NCBI RefSeq assembly: GCF_904528075.1
Contig: NZ_LR882035.1
Span: 1,116,001-1,180,000, forward strand
Direction: 5' to 3'
Source of the DNA: Agreia sp. COWG
Lineage (GTDB): Bacteria > Actinomycetota > Actinomycetes > Actinomycetales > Microbacteriaceae
Length of the DNA stretch: 64,000 nt
The first letter of the stretch is position 1. Each line of letters starts with the position of its first letter. The notes below the pieces were generated by a model. That model saw only the letters and a program-made list of their open reading frames with translations, ran no database searches and was not told the origin of the DNA. Position numbers and translations under genes: made by a program. Shown piece by piece: positions 31,040 to 37,367 of this stretch.

Positions 31040-31818
31040 GCATCCTGACCCCCGTGCGCGGAACGCAGGTCATCTACTCCATCAACCCGGTGGCGAAGCT
31101 GTCGGCCGCCTTCCTGCTGAGCTTCGTGCTCATCCTCACCATCGACTGGCTGTCGGCCACGGTGGCCCTCGTGCTCGAGAGCGTTCTGTTCGCGTGGGCC
31201 GGCCTCTCTCGTCGGCAGTTCTTCGTGCGCACCCTGCCGATCTGGTTCGCGGCGCCCGCGGCAGCACTCACGACGCTGCTCTACGGGCAGCCGTCGGGCC
31301 AGACGTATGTCAGCCTCGGCTTTCTGCATGTGACCGACGGCTCCATCTCGCTGGCCATCGCGACCGCGTTGCGGGTGCTCGCCATCGGACTGCCCGCCGT
31401 CGTCCTCTTCGTGACCATCGACCCGACGGATCTGGCGGACGGCCTCGCCCAGGTATGGCACCTGCCGAGCCGCTTCGTGCTGGGGGCACTCGCCGGTCTG
31501 CGCCTCGTCGGGCTCTTCATCGACGACTGGAGATCGCTCGAACTGGCCCGACGAGCGCGCGGCGTGGGGGACAGAGGCCGCATCAGGCGGCTGTTCTCTC
31601 AGGCCTTCGCTCTGCTCGTGCTCTCGATCAGGCGGGGCTCAAAACTGGCGACGGCGATGGAGGCCCGAGCATTCGGGGGCGATACGCCGCGAACGTGGGC
31701 GAGGCAATCCAGGTTCGGCTGGCGCGAGACCGTTCTGATAGGGATCGGAGCCGTGATCGCGGCGACCGCCACGACCGCTGCCGTGCTGTTCGGCACGTGG
31801 AACTTCGTGGCCGGATGA
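31036..31818 (+). CDS. ykoC: ECF transporter T component (YkoC)
   Basis: The 260-residue transmembrane coupling subunit of the ECF transporter. About four to five hydrophobic helices are followed by the two cytosolic coupling motifs expected of EcfT: L-A-R-R-A-R-G-V near residues 169-176 and M-E-A-R-A-F-G-G near 207-214, which grip the two ATPase domains. Coupled by 4-bp overlaps to ykoD upstream and to a small kinase gene downstream. Confidence 0.92.
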   Translation: MSILTPVRGTQVIYSINPVAKLSAAFLLSFVLILTIDWLSATVALVLESVLFAWAGLSRRQFFVRTLPIWFAAPAAALTTLLYGQPSGQTYVSLGFLHVTDGSISLAIATALRVLAIGLPAVVLFVTIDPTDLADGLAQVWHLPSRFVLGALAGLRLVGLFIDDWRSLELARRARGVGDRGRIRRLFSQAFALLVLSIRRGSKLATAMEARAFGGDTPRTWARQSRFGWRETVLIGIGAVIAATATTAAVLFGTWNFVAG

Positions 31819-32360
31819 GGACGCGCACGCCCGCGGTGGGACGTCTGCACCACGCTCGCAACGTCGTTCTGCTCGACGGTCCGAGCGGCGCAGGAAAAAG
31901 CACTCTCGCAGACCGGATGATCGCGGGCTGGCCCGGCAGCATCCGGCCGCAGCTGGTGCGCCTCGACGACATCTATCCGGGGTGGGACGGGCTGCGCGAG
32001 GCTGGGGAGCACGTGCGGCGTCACGTGCTCGAGCCCCTGGCTCACGGCGCACCAGCTCGGTGGCAACGGTTCGACTGGGTGCAGTCCGCACCGGCAGAGT
32101 GGACTCCGATCGATCCCGAGCGACCCCTACTGATCGAGGGATGCGGCGTCATGACCCGCGCCAACGCCGAGCTCGCCGACGTGCGCATCTGGCTGGATGC
32201 GCCCGACGAGCTGCGAAAGGCGCGCGCGCTCGACCGCGACGGCGACAGCTATGCGCCGCACTGGGACAGGTGGCAGGCCCAGTGGCTGCGATTCGTCGCC
32301 GAGGAAGGCCCGGCCGAGCTGGCCGATCTTCGCCTCGACGGCTCCGAGCCGCGTTCCTAG
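31815..32360 (+). CDS. P-loop small-molecule kinase-like protein in the thiamin operon
   Basis: A 181-residue cytosolic protein with Walker A G-P-S-G-A-G-K-S-T (about residues 22-30), an uridine-kinase-like R-L-D-D-I-Y-P-G-W segment near 49-57 and L-I-E-G-C-G near 109-114, then an arginine-containing lid (R-K-A-R-A-L-D-R-D-G-D). This is the layout of nucleoside or small-alcohol kinases related to uridine kinase. Its start overlaps the ykoC stop by four bases, so it is produced under the TPP riboswitch. It could phosphorylate an imported thiamin precursor; a general nucleoside kinase role is equally open. Confidence 0.75.
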   Translation: MRTRTPAVGRLHHARNVVLLDGPSGAGKSTLADRMIAGWPGSIRPQLVRLDDIYPGWDGLREAGEHVRRHVLEPLAHGAPARWQRFDWVQSAPAEWTPIDPERPLLIEGCGVMTRANAELADVRIWLDAPDELRKARALDRDGDSYAPHWDRWQAQWLRFVAEEGPAELADLRLDGSEPRS

Positions 32361-32410
32361 CAGATCCGACCGCACGCATGGGCGGGCAAGGCGATGTCGC
32401 CGCAACGGAT

Positions 32411-32416
32411 TACGGT
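32411..32416 (+). promoter_or_regulatory. -10 box TACGGT, leaderless geometry
   Basis: TACGGT plus six bases reaches the ATG at 32423. The six bases (GGAGTC) also contain a short Shine-Dalgarno-like GGAG. Confidence 0.5.
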
Positions 32417-32422
32417 GGAGTC

Positions 32423-32677
32423 ATGACTGAAAAAACCTACACAGCCGTTTACCTCGACGGTCCCCTCGAGGGCCAGACCGAGGAGCGCGCCTTCATCGAC
32501 GGCAAGCACGACGAGCGGTTCCCGACCCTGGGCGCCGTCGGCGGACTCGAGTCCACGTTCTGGTACGCAGCCGGCGCGACAGAGGAGCTCGACGGCCACC
32601 TCTCGGTGCAGTACTCGTTCGACGCTGCCGACTCCGACCCCACCGTAGGCACGGGCGACATCGGCGACGACCACTAG
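32423..32677 (+). CDS. Small acidic protein, function unknown
   Basis: An 84-residue soluble, acidic protein (many Asp and Glu, pI clearly low) with several aromatic residues and no transmembrane segment. The text Y-T-A-V-Y-L-D-G-P-L-E-G-Q-T near residues 5-18 recurs in small actinobacterial proteins with a beta-rich, lipocalin-like appearance, but I cannot name a family. The promoter box and the good codon usage support it as a real gene. It is convergent with the PBP5-like gene. Confidence 0.65.
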   Translation: MTEKTYTAVYLDGPLEGQTEERAFIDGKHDERFPTLGAVGGLESTFWYAAGATEELDGHLSVQYSFDAADSDPTVGTGDIGDDH

Positions 32678-32691
32678 CCAGCGGCTATTTT
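32675..32691. terminator. Short hairpin overlapping the stop codon, with TTTT
   Basis: TAGCC-AGC-GGCTA followed by TTTT; the first TAG is the stop codon of the small acidic protein. The stem is only five base pairs, so it may be weak. Confidence 0.4.
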
Positions 32692-33929
32692 CTCGATTCG
32701 ACGAAGGCGTCGATCACGGGTGCCGGGTGGGTCAGACGCCACACCGGCCCCGGGTCGCCGAGCCGCGAATCGAGTTCGAGCAGCACCACGACATCGCCGG
32801 TGGGGGTCGAGAACGTCACCTGGCCCACTTTGGCACCTCTCTCTGCCGTCACCACAGGCTCGGCCTGCACCTTCGTGGCAATGGCAGACGTCAGCCACGT
32901 GCGCTGGGTCTTCGTCACCACGGCGACGCCGTGCGCGACCTCTCCCCACGGCGTCGTGTAGGTCACGACATCGTCGCCCTCAGAGATGAGGACGGTGTCG
33001 GTGAGCGTGCTTGCCGCGCTCGAGGAGAGCGTCGTGAGATCGCCATCCAGCGTCTCGTAGTCTGGTTCCCGCAGGAACGCCCCGACGAGCTTTACCGTCG
33101 TGTCGCCCGAGGGCACGCTGAGCTCGAAGAGAAAGCACAGGCCGGCCGCGTCGGTGAAACTGCGAGAGAGACCTGTGAAGCCGTCTTCGGCACGATACGC
33201 CGCCACATTGTCGACGGGCCGGTTGCCGGCGACGACCACCTTGTCTTGCGCCATGATGTCGGCGAGAACCGGATTGGCGAAGGCTTTCGCTGCGAGGGCC
33301 GCCAACTCCGAGGCCGTGCCCTGCGATCCCTCGGCCAGCCCGGTCGCATCCGCGACGGATGTCGTCGGGTAGCCGTTCTGCTGCAGCCACTCGTTGGCGG
33401 CTGTCACGTAGGCATCGACCGAGCCGAACGCCCACCGGGCGAGGGCGTCGGCGTGCGTATTGCTCGATCCGAGCAGCATGGCCTGCAGATACTGCTGTTC
33501 CGTCCACGTCTCACCGGCAATCAACGAGATGGAACGCGCCGACTCCGAGATGTACCTCACATATCCGGCGTAGTCTTCCGCCGTGACGGTGATCGAGGGC
33601 CCCGGCTTGCCGGGCTCGATGGGCTTCTTGTCGAGCACGACGAGTGCCGTGATGATCTTCGTCACCCCGCCGAGGGGCACCGCCGTCGCCTCGCCGGACG
33701 ACGCGATCACACGACCGTCAGCGGATGCGACGGCGCTCGCGCCGGTTTGCGGCACGGTCGGTACACCGTTCTTCGGTGCGACGTCCGACTGCAGGGTCGT
33801 CACGGGGGACGTGCCGGGGAGTGGCCCCACGAGGGTGGCCGGCCCGTACAACCCGAGGCCGAGGATGACGACGACTCCAAGGGCGATTCCGAGACCCCGG
33901 CCAGTACGTGATCCGGAGTGTGACGTCAT
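32685..33929 (-). CDS. PBP5-like (peptidase S11) protein lacking catalytic motifs
   Basis: A 414-residue exported protein with an N-terminal membrane anchor (residues 13-34) and the D-alanyl-D-alanine carboxypeptidase S11 fold. The overall alignment is good (V-I-T-A-L-V-V-L-D-type helix, F-T-D-A-A-G-L-C), but the active site is damaged. The S-x-x-K position reads G88-V-T-K91, so the nucleophilic serine is glycine; the K-T-G triad position reads S255-R256-S257. Only the S-x-N motif (S155-S156-N157) survives. It is therefore unlikely to cleave peptidoglycan stem peptides and may act as a binding or scaffold protein. Frame and codon use look normal, so this is not a decaying gene. Confidence 0.85.
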   Translation of the reverse strand: MTSHSGSRTGRGLGIALGVVVILGLGLYGPATLVGPLPGTSPVTTLQSDVAPKNGVPTVPQTGASAVASADGRVIASSGEATAVPLGGVTKIITALVVLDKKPIEPGKPGPSITVTAEDYAGYVRYISESARSISLIAGETWTEQQYLQAMLLGSSNTHADALARWAFGSVDAYVTAANEWLQQNGYPTTSVADATGLAEGSQGTASELAALAAKAFANPVLADIMAQDKVVVAGNRPVDNVAAYRAEDGFTGLSRSFTDAAGLCFLFELSVPSGDTTVKLVGAFLREPDYETLDGDLTTLSSSAASTLTDTVLISEGDDVVTYTTPWGEVAHGVAVVTKTQRTWLTSAIATKVQAEPVVTAERGAKVGQVTFSTPTGDVVVLLELDSRLGDPGPVWRLTHPAPVIDAFVESRK

Positions 33930-33935
33930 TGCACA

Positions 33936-33941
33936 AGGCTA
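33936..33941 (-). promoter_or_regulatory. -10 box TAGCCT, leaderless geometry
   Basis: On the minus strand TAGCCT is followed by TGTGCA and then the ATG at 33929. Confidence 0.5.
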
Positions 33942-33964
33942 GCCGGGGCCGGTGGCATTGCCTC

Positions 33965-34315
33965 TCAGCCCCAGCCGAGTTCATGCAATCGCGCATCGTC
34001 GATACCGTAGTAGTGCGCGATCTCGTGCACCAGCGTCACGTGGATCTGGTCGATGAGCTCGTCCCGATCGGCCACGTGGGCGAGCAGGGGCTCCCGGTAG
34101 AGCACGATCCTGTCTGGCATCTCTCCGAAGCCGTACTGCCCGCGTTCGGTGAGGGCTATTCCGTCGTACAGGCCGAGCAGATCGAGGCTGCCGTCTTCCG
34201 GCCGATCCTCCACGACGAAGATCACGTTGTCGAGACCGTCGATCATGTCGTCGGGCAGCAGATCGAGCTCGGCAACGACCAGGGTCTCGAACTCGTCGAG
34301 ATCGATGTTCTGCAT
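33965..34315 (-). CDS. Metallopeptidase family protein (minizincin type)
   Basis: A 116-residue small zincin with the H-E-x-x-H motif in V-H-E-I-A-H-Y-Y-G-I near residues 95-104 and upstream segments typical of the family (V-I-F-V-V-E-D-R-P near 27-35, L-G-L-Y-D-G, R-I-V-L-Y-R-E-P-L near 67-75). These compact proteins are common in actinobacteria and have no known substrate. The ATG at 34315 gives the normal family length; a longer open frame upstream runs through the tRNA-His gene and is rejected. Confidence 0.85.
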   Translation of the reverse strand: MQNIDLDEFETLVVAELDLLPDDMIDGLDNVIFVVEDRPEDGSLDLLGLYDGIALTERGQYGFGEMPDRIVLYREPLLAHVADRDELIDQIHVTLVHEIAHYYGIDDARLHELGWG

Positions 34316-34363
34316 GGGTCTCCGGCCTTGTCGAGGCGCTCGTTGCGACGGGTGGAGTATGCG

Positions 34364-34395
34364 AAAGGCCCGGATCGAAATCGATCCGGGCCTTT
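34364..34395 (-). terminator. Terminator downstream of tRNA-His
   Basis: A 15-bp perfect stem (AAAGGCCCGGATCGA and complement) with a two-base loop, giving a T-rich right flank on the minus strand, directly after the tRNA 3' end. Confidence 0.8.
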
Positions 34396-34398
34396 CAG

Positions 34399-34475
34399 TG
34401 GGGTGAATAACGGGGCTCGAACCCGCGACATCCGGCTCCACAAGCCAGCGCTCTACCAACTGAGCTATATCCACC
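34399..34475 (-). tRNA. tRNA-His (anticodon GTG)
   Basis: The minus strand folds into a complete cloverleaf: acceptor GTGGATA/TATTCAC, D arm GCTCAGTTGGTAGAGC, anticodon loop TTGTGGA and T loop TTCGAGC. The histidine identity elements are present: an encoded G at -1 (34475) opposite C73. The 3' CCA is encoded. Confidence 0.96.
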
Positions 34476-34525
34476 ATGTCCGCCTCCGGAATTCTTTCGG
34501 CATCCGGCGACGAGAAGAAACTCTA

Positions 34526-35146
34526 CTACAGACGCGAGGCGAAGTCGCGCACGATCGTGTTGGAGAGCTCCTTCAGATCATCGGTGGCCGGGCCGGGCTC
34601 GGCGACGAAAGCGCCCTTTCGGTAGTAGCCGAGCTCGCGAATCGACTCGAGGATGTCGGCGAGGGCACGGTGTCCGCCGTCTTTCTTCGGGGCGTTGTAA
34701 TACACACGGGGGAACCAACGGTGAACGAGTTCTTTGATGGAGGACACGTCGACGCTGCGATAGTGCAGGTGTCCATCGACGCGGGGCATGTACTTCGACA
34801 GGAAAGCCCTGTCGGTGCCGATCGTGTTGCCGGCCAGGGGCGCCTGCTGTCCCGTGGGAACGAACTTCAGAATGTATTCGAGCACCTGGAACTCTGCCTC
34901 CGCGAGGCTGACTCCATTCGGAATCTCCTGATCGAGCCCGCTCGACGCGTGCATGTCGCGCACGAAGTCGTTCATGTTGGCCATGGCCGAGTCATCGGGC
35001 TTGATCACGATCGAGAATCCGGGATCGAGGATGGTGAGGTCGAAGTCCGTGATCACGACCGCTACTTCGACGAGCTCATCGACCGAGAGGTCGAGTCCCG
35101 TCATTTCGCAGTCGATCCAGACGAGACGATCCGTGAGTGAAGCCAT
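34526..35146 (-). CDS. orn: Oligoribonuclease
   Basis: Orn degrades 2-5-nucleotide RNA fragments to mononucleotides at the end of mRNA decay. The 206-residue DEDDh exonuclease shows motif [10 protein letters not shown] (residues 8-16), motif II with [10 protein letters not shown] near 94-103 and motif III H-R-A-L-A-D-I near 163-169. The start at 35146 matches the family's M-x-x-x-x-D-R-L-V-W-I-D opening. A TAGGAT box lies seven bases before the ATG, again close to leaderless. It is divergent from a small membrane protein gene and followed by tRNA-His. Confidence 0.95.
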   Translation of the reverse strand: MASLTDRLVWIDCEMTGLDLSVDELVEVAVVITDFDLTILDPGFSIVIKPDDSAMANMNDFVRDMHASSGLDQEIPNGVSLAEAEFQVLEYILKFVPTGQQAPLAGNTIGTDRAFLSKYMPRVDGHLHYRSVDVSSIKELVHRWFPRVYYNAPKKDGGHRALADILESIRELGYYRKGAFVAEPGPATDDLKELSNTIVRDFASRL

Positions 35147-35207
35147 GGCGGCAATCCTATCCATCCGCACAGAGGGTATTCGAAGGCGATCGGTAGGATC
35201 GACGGCG

Positions 35208-35426
35208 ATGATCCCCACACTCGCCGTCCTCCTTCTCGTCAACGCTCTCTGGAACGTGATCGTCTGGCCACGGTTCTACAAGCGCATCAGCGCGGATCCG
35301 CGGGCGCGCGACTCCGGCGGACGCCCGACCACGTTCTTGAAGGTGCACGCCGTGCTGATCGGCGTCTCCCTGTTGATCGCCACGGTGTCGCTGGTCTTCG
35401 CCGTGATCGCGTTGGTGGCAGGCTGA
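35208..35426 (+). CDS. SCO4848-type small membrane protein
   Basis: A 72-residue protein with two transmembrane helices (about residues 3-21 and 45-70) flanking a basic loop [14 protein letters not shown]. This pattern matches a small conserved actinobacterial membrane protein known from Streptomyces as SCO4848; its function is not known. TAGGAT ends eight bases before the ATG and shares the 60-bp divergent promoter region with orn. Confidence 0.7.
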   Translation: MIPTLAVLLLVNALWNVIVWPRFYKRISADPRARDSGGRPTTFLKVHAVLIGVSLLIATVSLVFAVIALVAG

Positions 35427-35469
35427 CGCGCTATCGTAGAAGCCGCTTCGCCTGCTGGCGACGCTGCAC

Positions 35470-35542
35470 GCCTCCGTAGCTCAGTGGATAGAGCAAGAGC
35501 CTTCTAATCTCTTGGTCGTAGGTTCGATTCCTACCGGGGGCA
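35470..35542 (+). tRNA. tRNA-Arg (anticodon TCT)
   Basis: A 73-base cloverleaf: acceptor GCCTCCG/CGGGGGC, D arm GCTCAGTGGATAGAGC, anticodon loop CTTCTAA, T loop TTCGATT. The discriminator is A and the CCA end is not encoded. It reads AGA, a rare codon in this GC-rich DNA. Confidence 0.95.
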
Positions 35543-35566
35543 CACTTCGTCCGCGCCGTCAGATCC

Positions 35567-35863
35567 TCAGCTCTGCGGTGCGGTACTCAGTCTCGTCAGC
35601 ACGGGAGGCTCGCTCACGATCGTTCCCAACTCGCTTCGTCCGGCGTCGGTTGTGCGCCACTCGCGGTAGGCGTCGTCGTGCTCGATGGACTGCCAGCGCT
35701 CTACGGCGACGAAATGTCGAGGGTCGGCGACATCGACGAGTACGTCGACGCCGAGGCAGCCGTCGAAAGCTCGGGTGTCCGCAAGGGTGTCCGCAAGAAT
35801 CTTCGGTGCGTCCGCGACGCGGTCGGCGAGAATGCGCAGGTCGAGGAAAGAGGTAATGGTCAT
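35567..35863 (-). CDS. Antibiotic biosynthesis monooxygenase (ABM)-fold protein, putative quinol monooxygenase
   Basis: A 98-residue dimeric ferredoxin-like fold protein of the ABM family. Features: F-D-G-C-L-G-V-D-V near residues 33-41, D-P-R-H-F-V-A-V-E-R-W near 48-58, and H-D-D-A-Y-R-E-W near 62-69, the usual strand-helix pattern of YgiN-like quinol monooxygenases and related small enzymes. The substrate is unknown. It is divergent from the flavin electron-transfer operon, with a 20-bp palindrome between them that could control both. Confidence 0.75.
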   Translation of the reverse strand: MTITSFLDLRILADRVADAPKILADTLADTRAFDGCLGVDVLVDVADPRHFVAVERWQSIEHDDAYREWRTTDAGRSELGTIVSEPPVLTRLSTAPQS

Positions 35864-35913
35864 GTCTCCTTTGTACTCTTGCCTGCACCCCAGCGCATCG
35901 AGGCATTCTCAAT

Positions 35914-35933
35914 ATAGTTGTAGCGGCAACTAT
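35914..35933. promoter_or_regulatory. Palindromic operator candidate
   Basis: ATAGTTG-TAGCGG-CAACTAT, perfect 7-bp arms around six bases, lies in the gap between the divergent ABM gene and the FMN-lipoprotein gene. The form fits a dimeric winged-helix repressor (for example MarR type). Confidence 0.5.
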
Positions 35934-36040
35934 TCTCAGGTGTTTTACAGACGGCACGAAGGGTGTTCGAGCATGTCGGCCCCTAGGGTCTTAGCTACAC
36001 GAACTTGCCTCGTGGTTTCGACTAACTGATGGAGAGAATC

Positions 36041-36520
36041 ATGACCACCCGCCACCAGAAAACTGCACTCACCGCACTCGCCGGCCTGTCCCTCCTGGGA
36101 TTCGTGACCGGATGCGCGACGGACAGCACCGCCCAGACGACCGAGACGACCGCCCCCACCGCGGCGGCTGAATCCACCCCGGCCGCGACGGGCTCCGGTG
36201 CGGGCGCCGCGGCCTCGACCTCCACATACAAGGATGGCGAATACAAGGCCGAGGGCTCCTACACGTCGCCCGGCGGACCCGAAAAGGTCGGCGTCTCACT
36301 GACGCTCGCTGGAGATGTCATCACGGCCGTCACCGTGACGCCGGAATCGGAGAACCCGAACGGCAAGAAGTATCAGGGAGAGTTCGCCGACGGCATCTCC
36401 TCGGTCGTCGTGGGAAAGAGCATCGACGACATCAAGGTGTCCAAGGTTGCGGGAAGCTCCCTGACCAGCGGGGGGTTCAATGACGCCGTCGACCAGATCA
36501 AGGCCGAAGCCACTGCCTAG
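36041..36520 (+). CDS. FMN-binding-domain lipoprotein
   Basis: A 159-residue lipoprotein: signal peptide with lipobox V-T-G-C (Cys25), a Ser/Thr/Ala-rich linker to about residue 65, then one FMN_bind domain (K-D-G-E-Y-K-A-E-G-S, L-T-S-G-G-F-N-D-A-V-D-Q). Such domains carry FMN linked by phosphoester to Thr or Ser in an S/T-G-A-T/S motif; here the site reads A137-G-S-S140, so Ser139 or Ser140 would be the acceptor. It would be the extracytoplasmic electron carrier of this operon. Start 36041 is chosen because GGAGAG lies just upstream. The next gene, apbE, overlaps it by 41 bp. Confidence 0.85.
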   Translation: MTTRHQKTALTALAGLSLLGFVTGCATDSTAQTTETTAPTAAAESTPAATGSGAGAAASTSTYKDGEYKAEGSYTSPGGPEKVGVSLTLAGDVITAVTVTPESENPNGKKYQGEFADGISSVVVGKSIDDIKVSKVAGSSLTSGGFNDAVDQIKAEATA

Positions 36521-37367
36521 CGCACACTTCTCGGGGATCGGCACGTCGTGGCAGCTCGACCTGCCGACGGCCGTCCCCGAGAGGGTGCTCGCCAGGGTCG
36601 AGGATCGCGTCGCGCAATTCGACCGTGACTACTCGCGTTTTCGGAGCGATTCCCTCGTGTCTCGGCTGGCCGTCCACGGGGGAGAGGTCGAATTTCCCGC
36701 TGATGCCCCTGCCCTCTTCGACCTCTACGACCTCCTCGACTCCATCAGCGACGGGGCGGTGACTCCGCTCGTGGGGAGATCGCTCGAGCACCTCGGATAC
36801 GACCGCGAGTACAGCCTCAGGGCGCAATCCGGCGCTGTCGTTCCCGAGAGGTGGTCGTCGGTCGTCGAGCGGTCTGGTCGCTCTGTGTCCACGAAGATCC
36901 CCGCGCTCATCGACGTCGGAGCCGCGGGCAAGGGTTATCTCGCCGACCTCGTGGGGCAGGTGCTGCTCGACGAGGGCCTCGACGAGTTCGTCATCGACGC
37001 CAGCGGCGACATCGTTTCGCGCGGGGAGCCGCTCCGGGTCGGCCTCGAGCATCCGTTCGATCCGAGCAAGGCCATCGGTGTCGTGACGATCGAGAACCAG
37101 GCGCTCTGCGCATCCGGTTCCAACCGCCGGGTGTGGGGCGAGGGGCTCCATCACATCCTGGACGGTCGCACGGGAACACCCACGTCCGACGTTATCGCCA
37201 CGTGGGCGATAGCCGAATCGGGCCTTGTCGCCGACGGGCTCGCGACGGCCCTGTTCTTCGTGCCGCCGGCCGCACTCGCTGAACATTTCGACTTCGACTG
37301 GGTGCGTATGCGCTCGGACGGAACCGCAGAACGATCCCGCACGTTGCGGGGAGAGGTCTTCTCCTGA
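36480..37367 (+). CDS. apbE: FAD:protein FMN transferase (ApbE)
   Basis: ApbE splits FAD and attaches FMN to a Thr or Ser of target proteins outside the membrane. The 295-residue protein has the N-terminal G-I-G-T-S-W segment, D-V-G-A-A-G-K-G-Y-L-A-D near residues 145-156, I-D-A-S-G-D-I near 172-178, H-H-I-L-D-G-R-T-G-T near 224-233 and A-D-G-L-A-T-A-L-F near 251-259. It has no evident signal peptide, so export may need another route or it acts on the cytosolic side. It begins inside the FMN-lipoprotein gene (GGGGGG before the ATG) and overlaps the following gene by one base. Confidence 0.92.
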   Translation: MTPSTRSRPKPLPSAHFSGIGTSWQLDLPTAVPERVLARVEDRVAQFDRDYSRFRSDSLVSRLAVHGGEVEFPADAPALFDLYDLLDSISDGAVTPLVGRSLEHLGYDREYSLRAQSGAVVPERWSSVVERSGRSVSTKIPALIDVGAAGKGYLADLVGQVLLDEGLDEFVIDASGDIVSRGEPLRVGLEHPFDPSKAIGVVTIENQALCASGSNRRVWGEGLHHILDGRTGTPTSDVIATWAIAESGLVADGLATALFFVPPAALAEHFDFDWVRMRSDGTAERSRTLRGEVFS

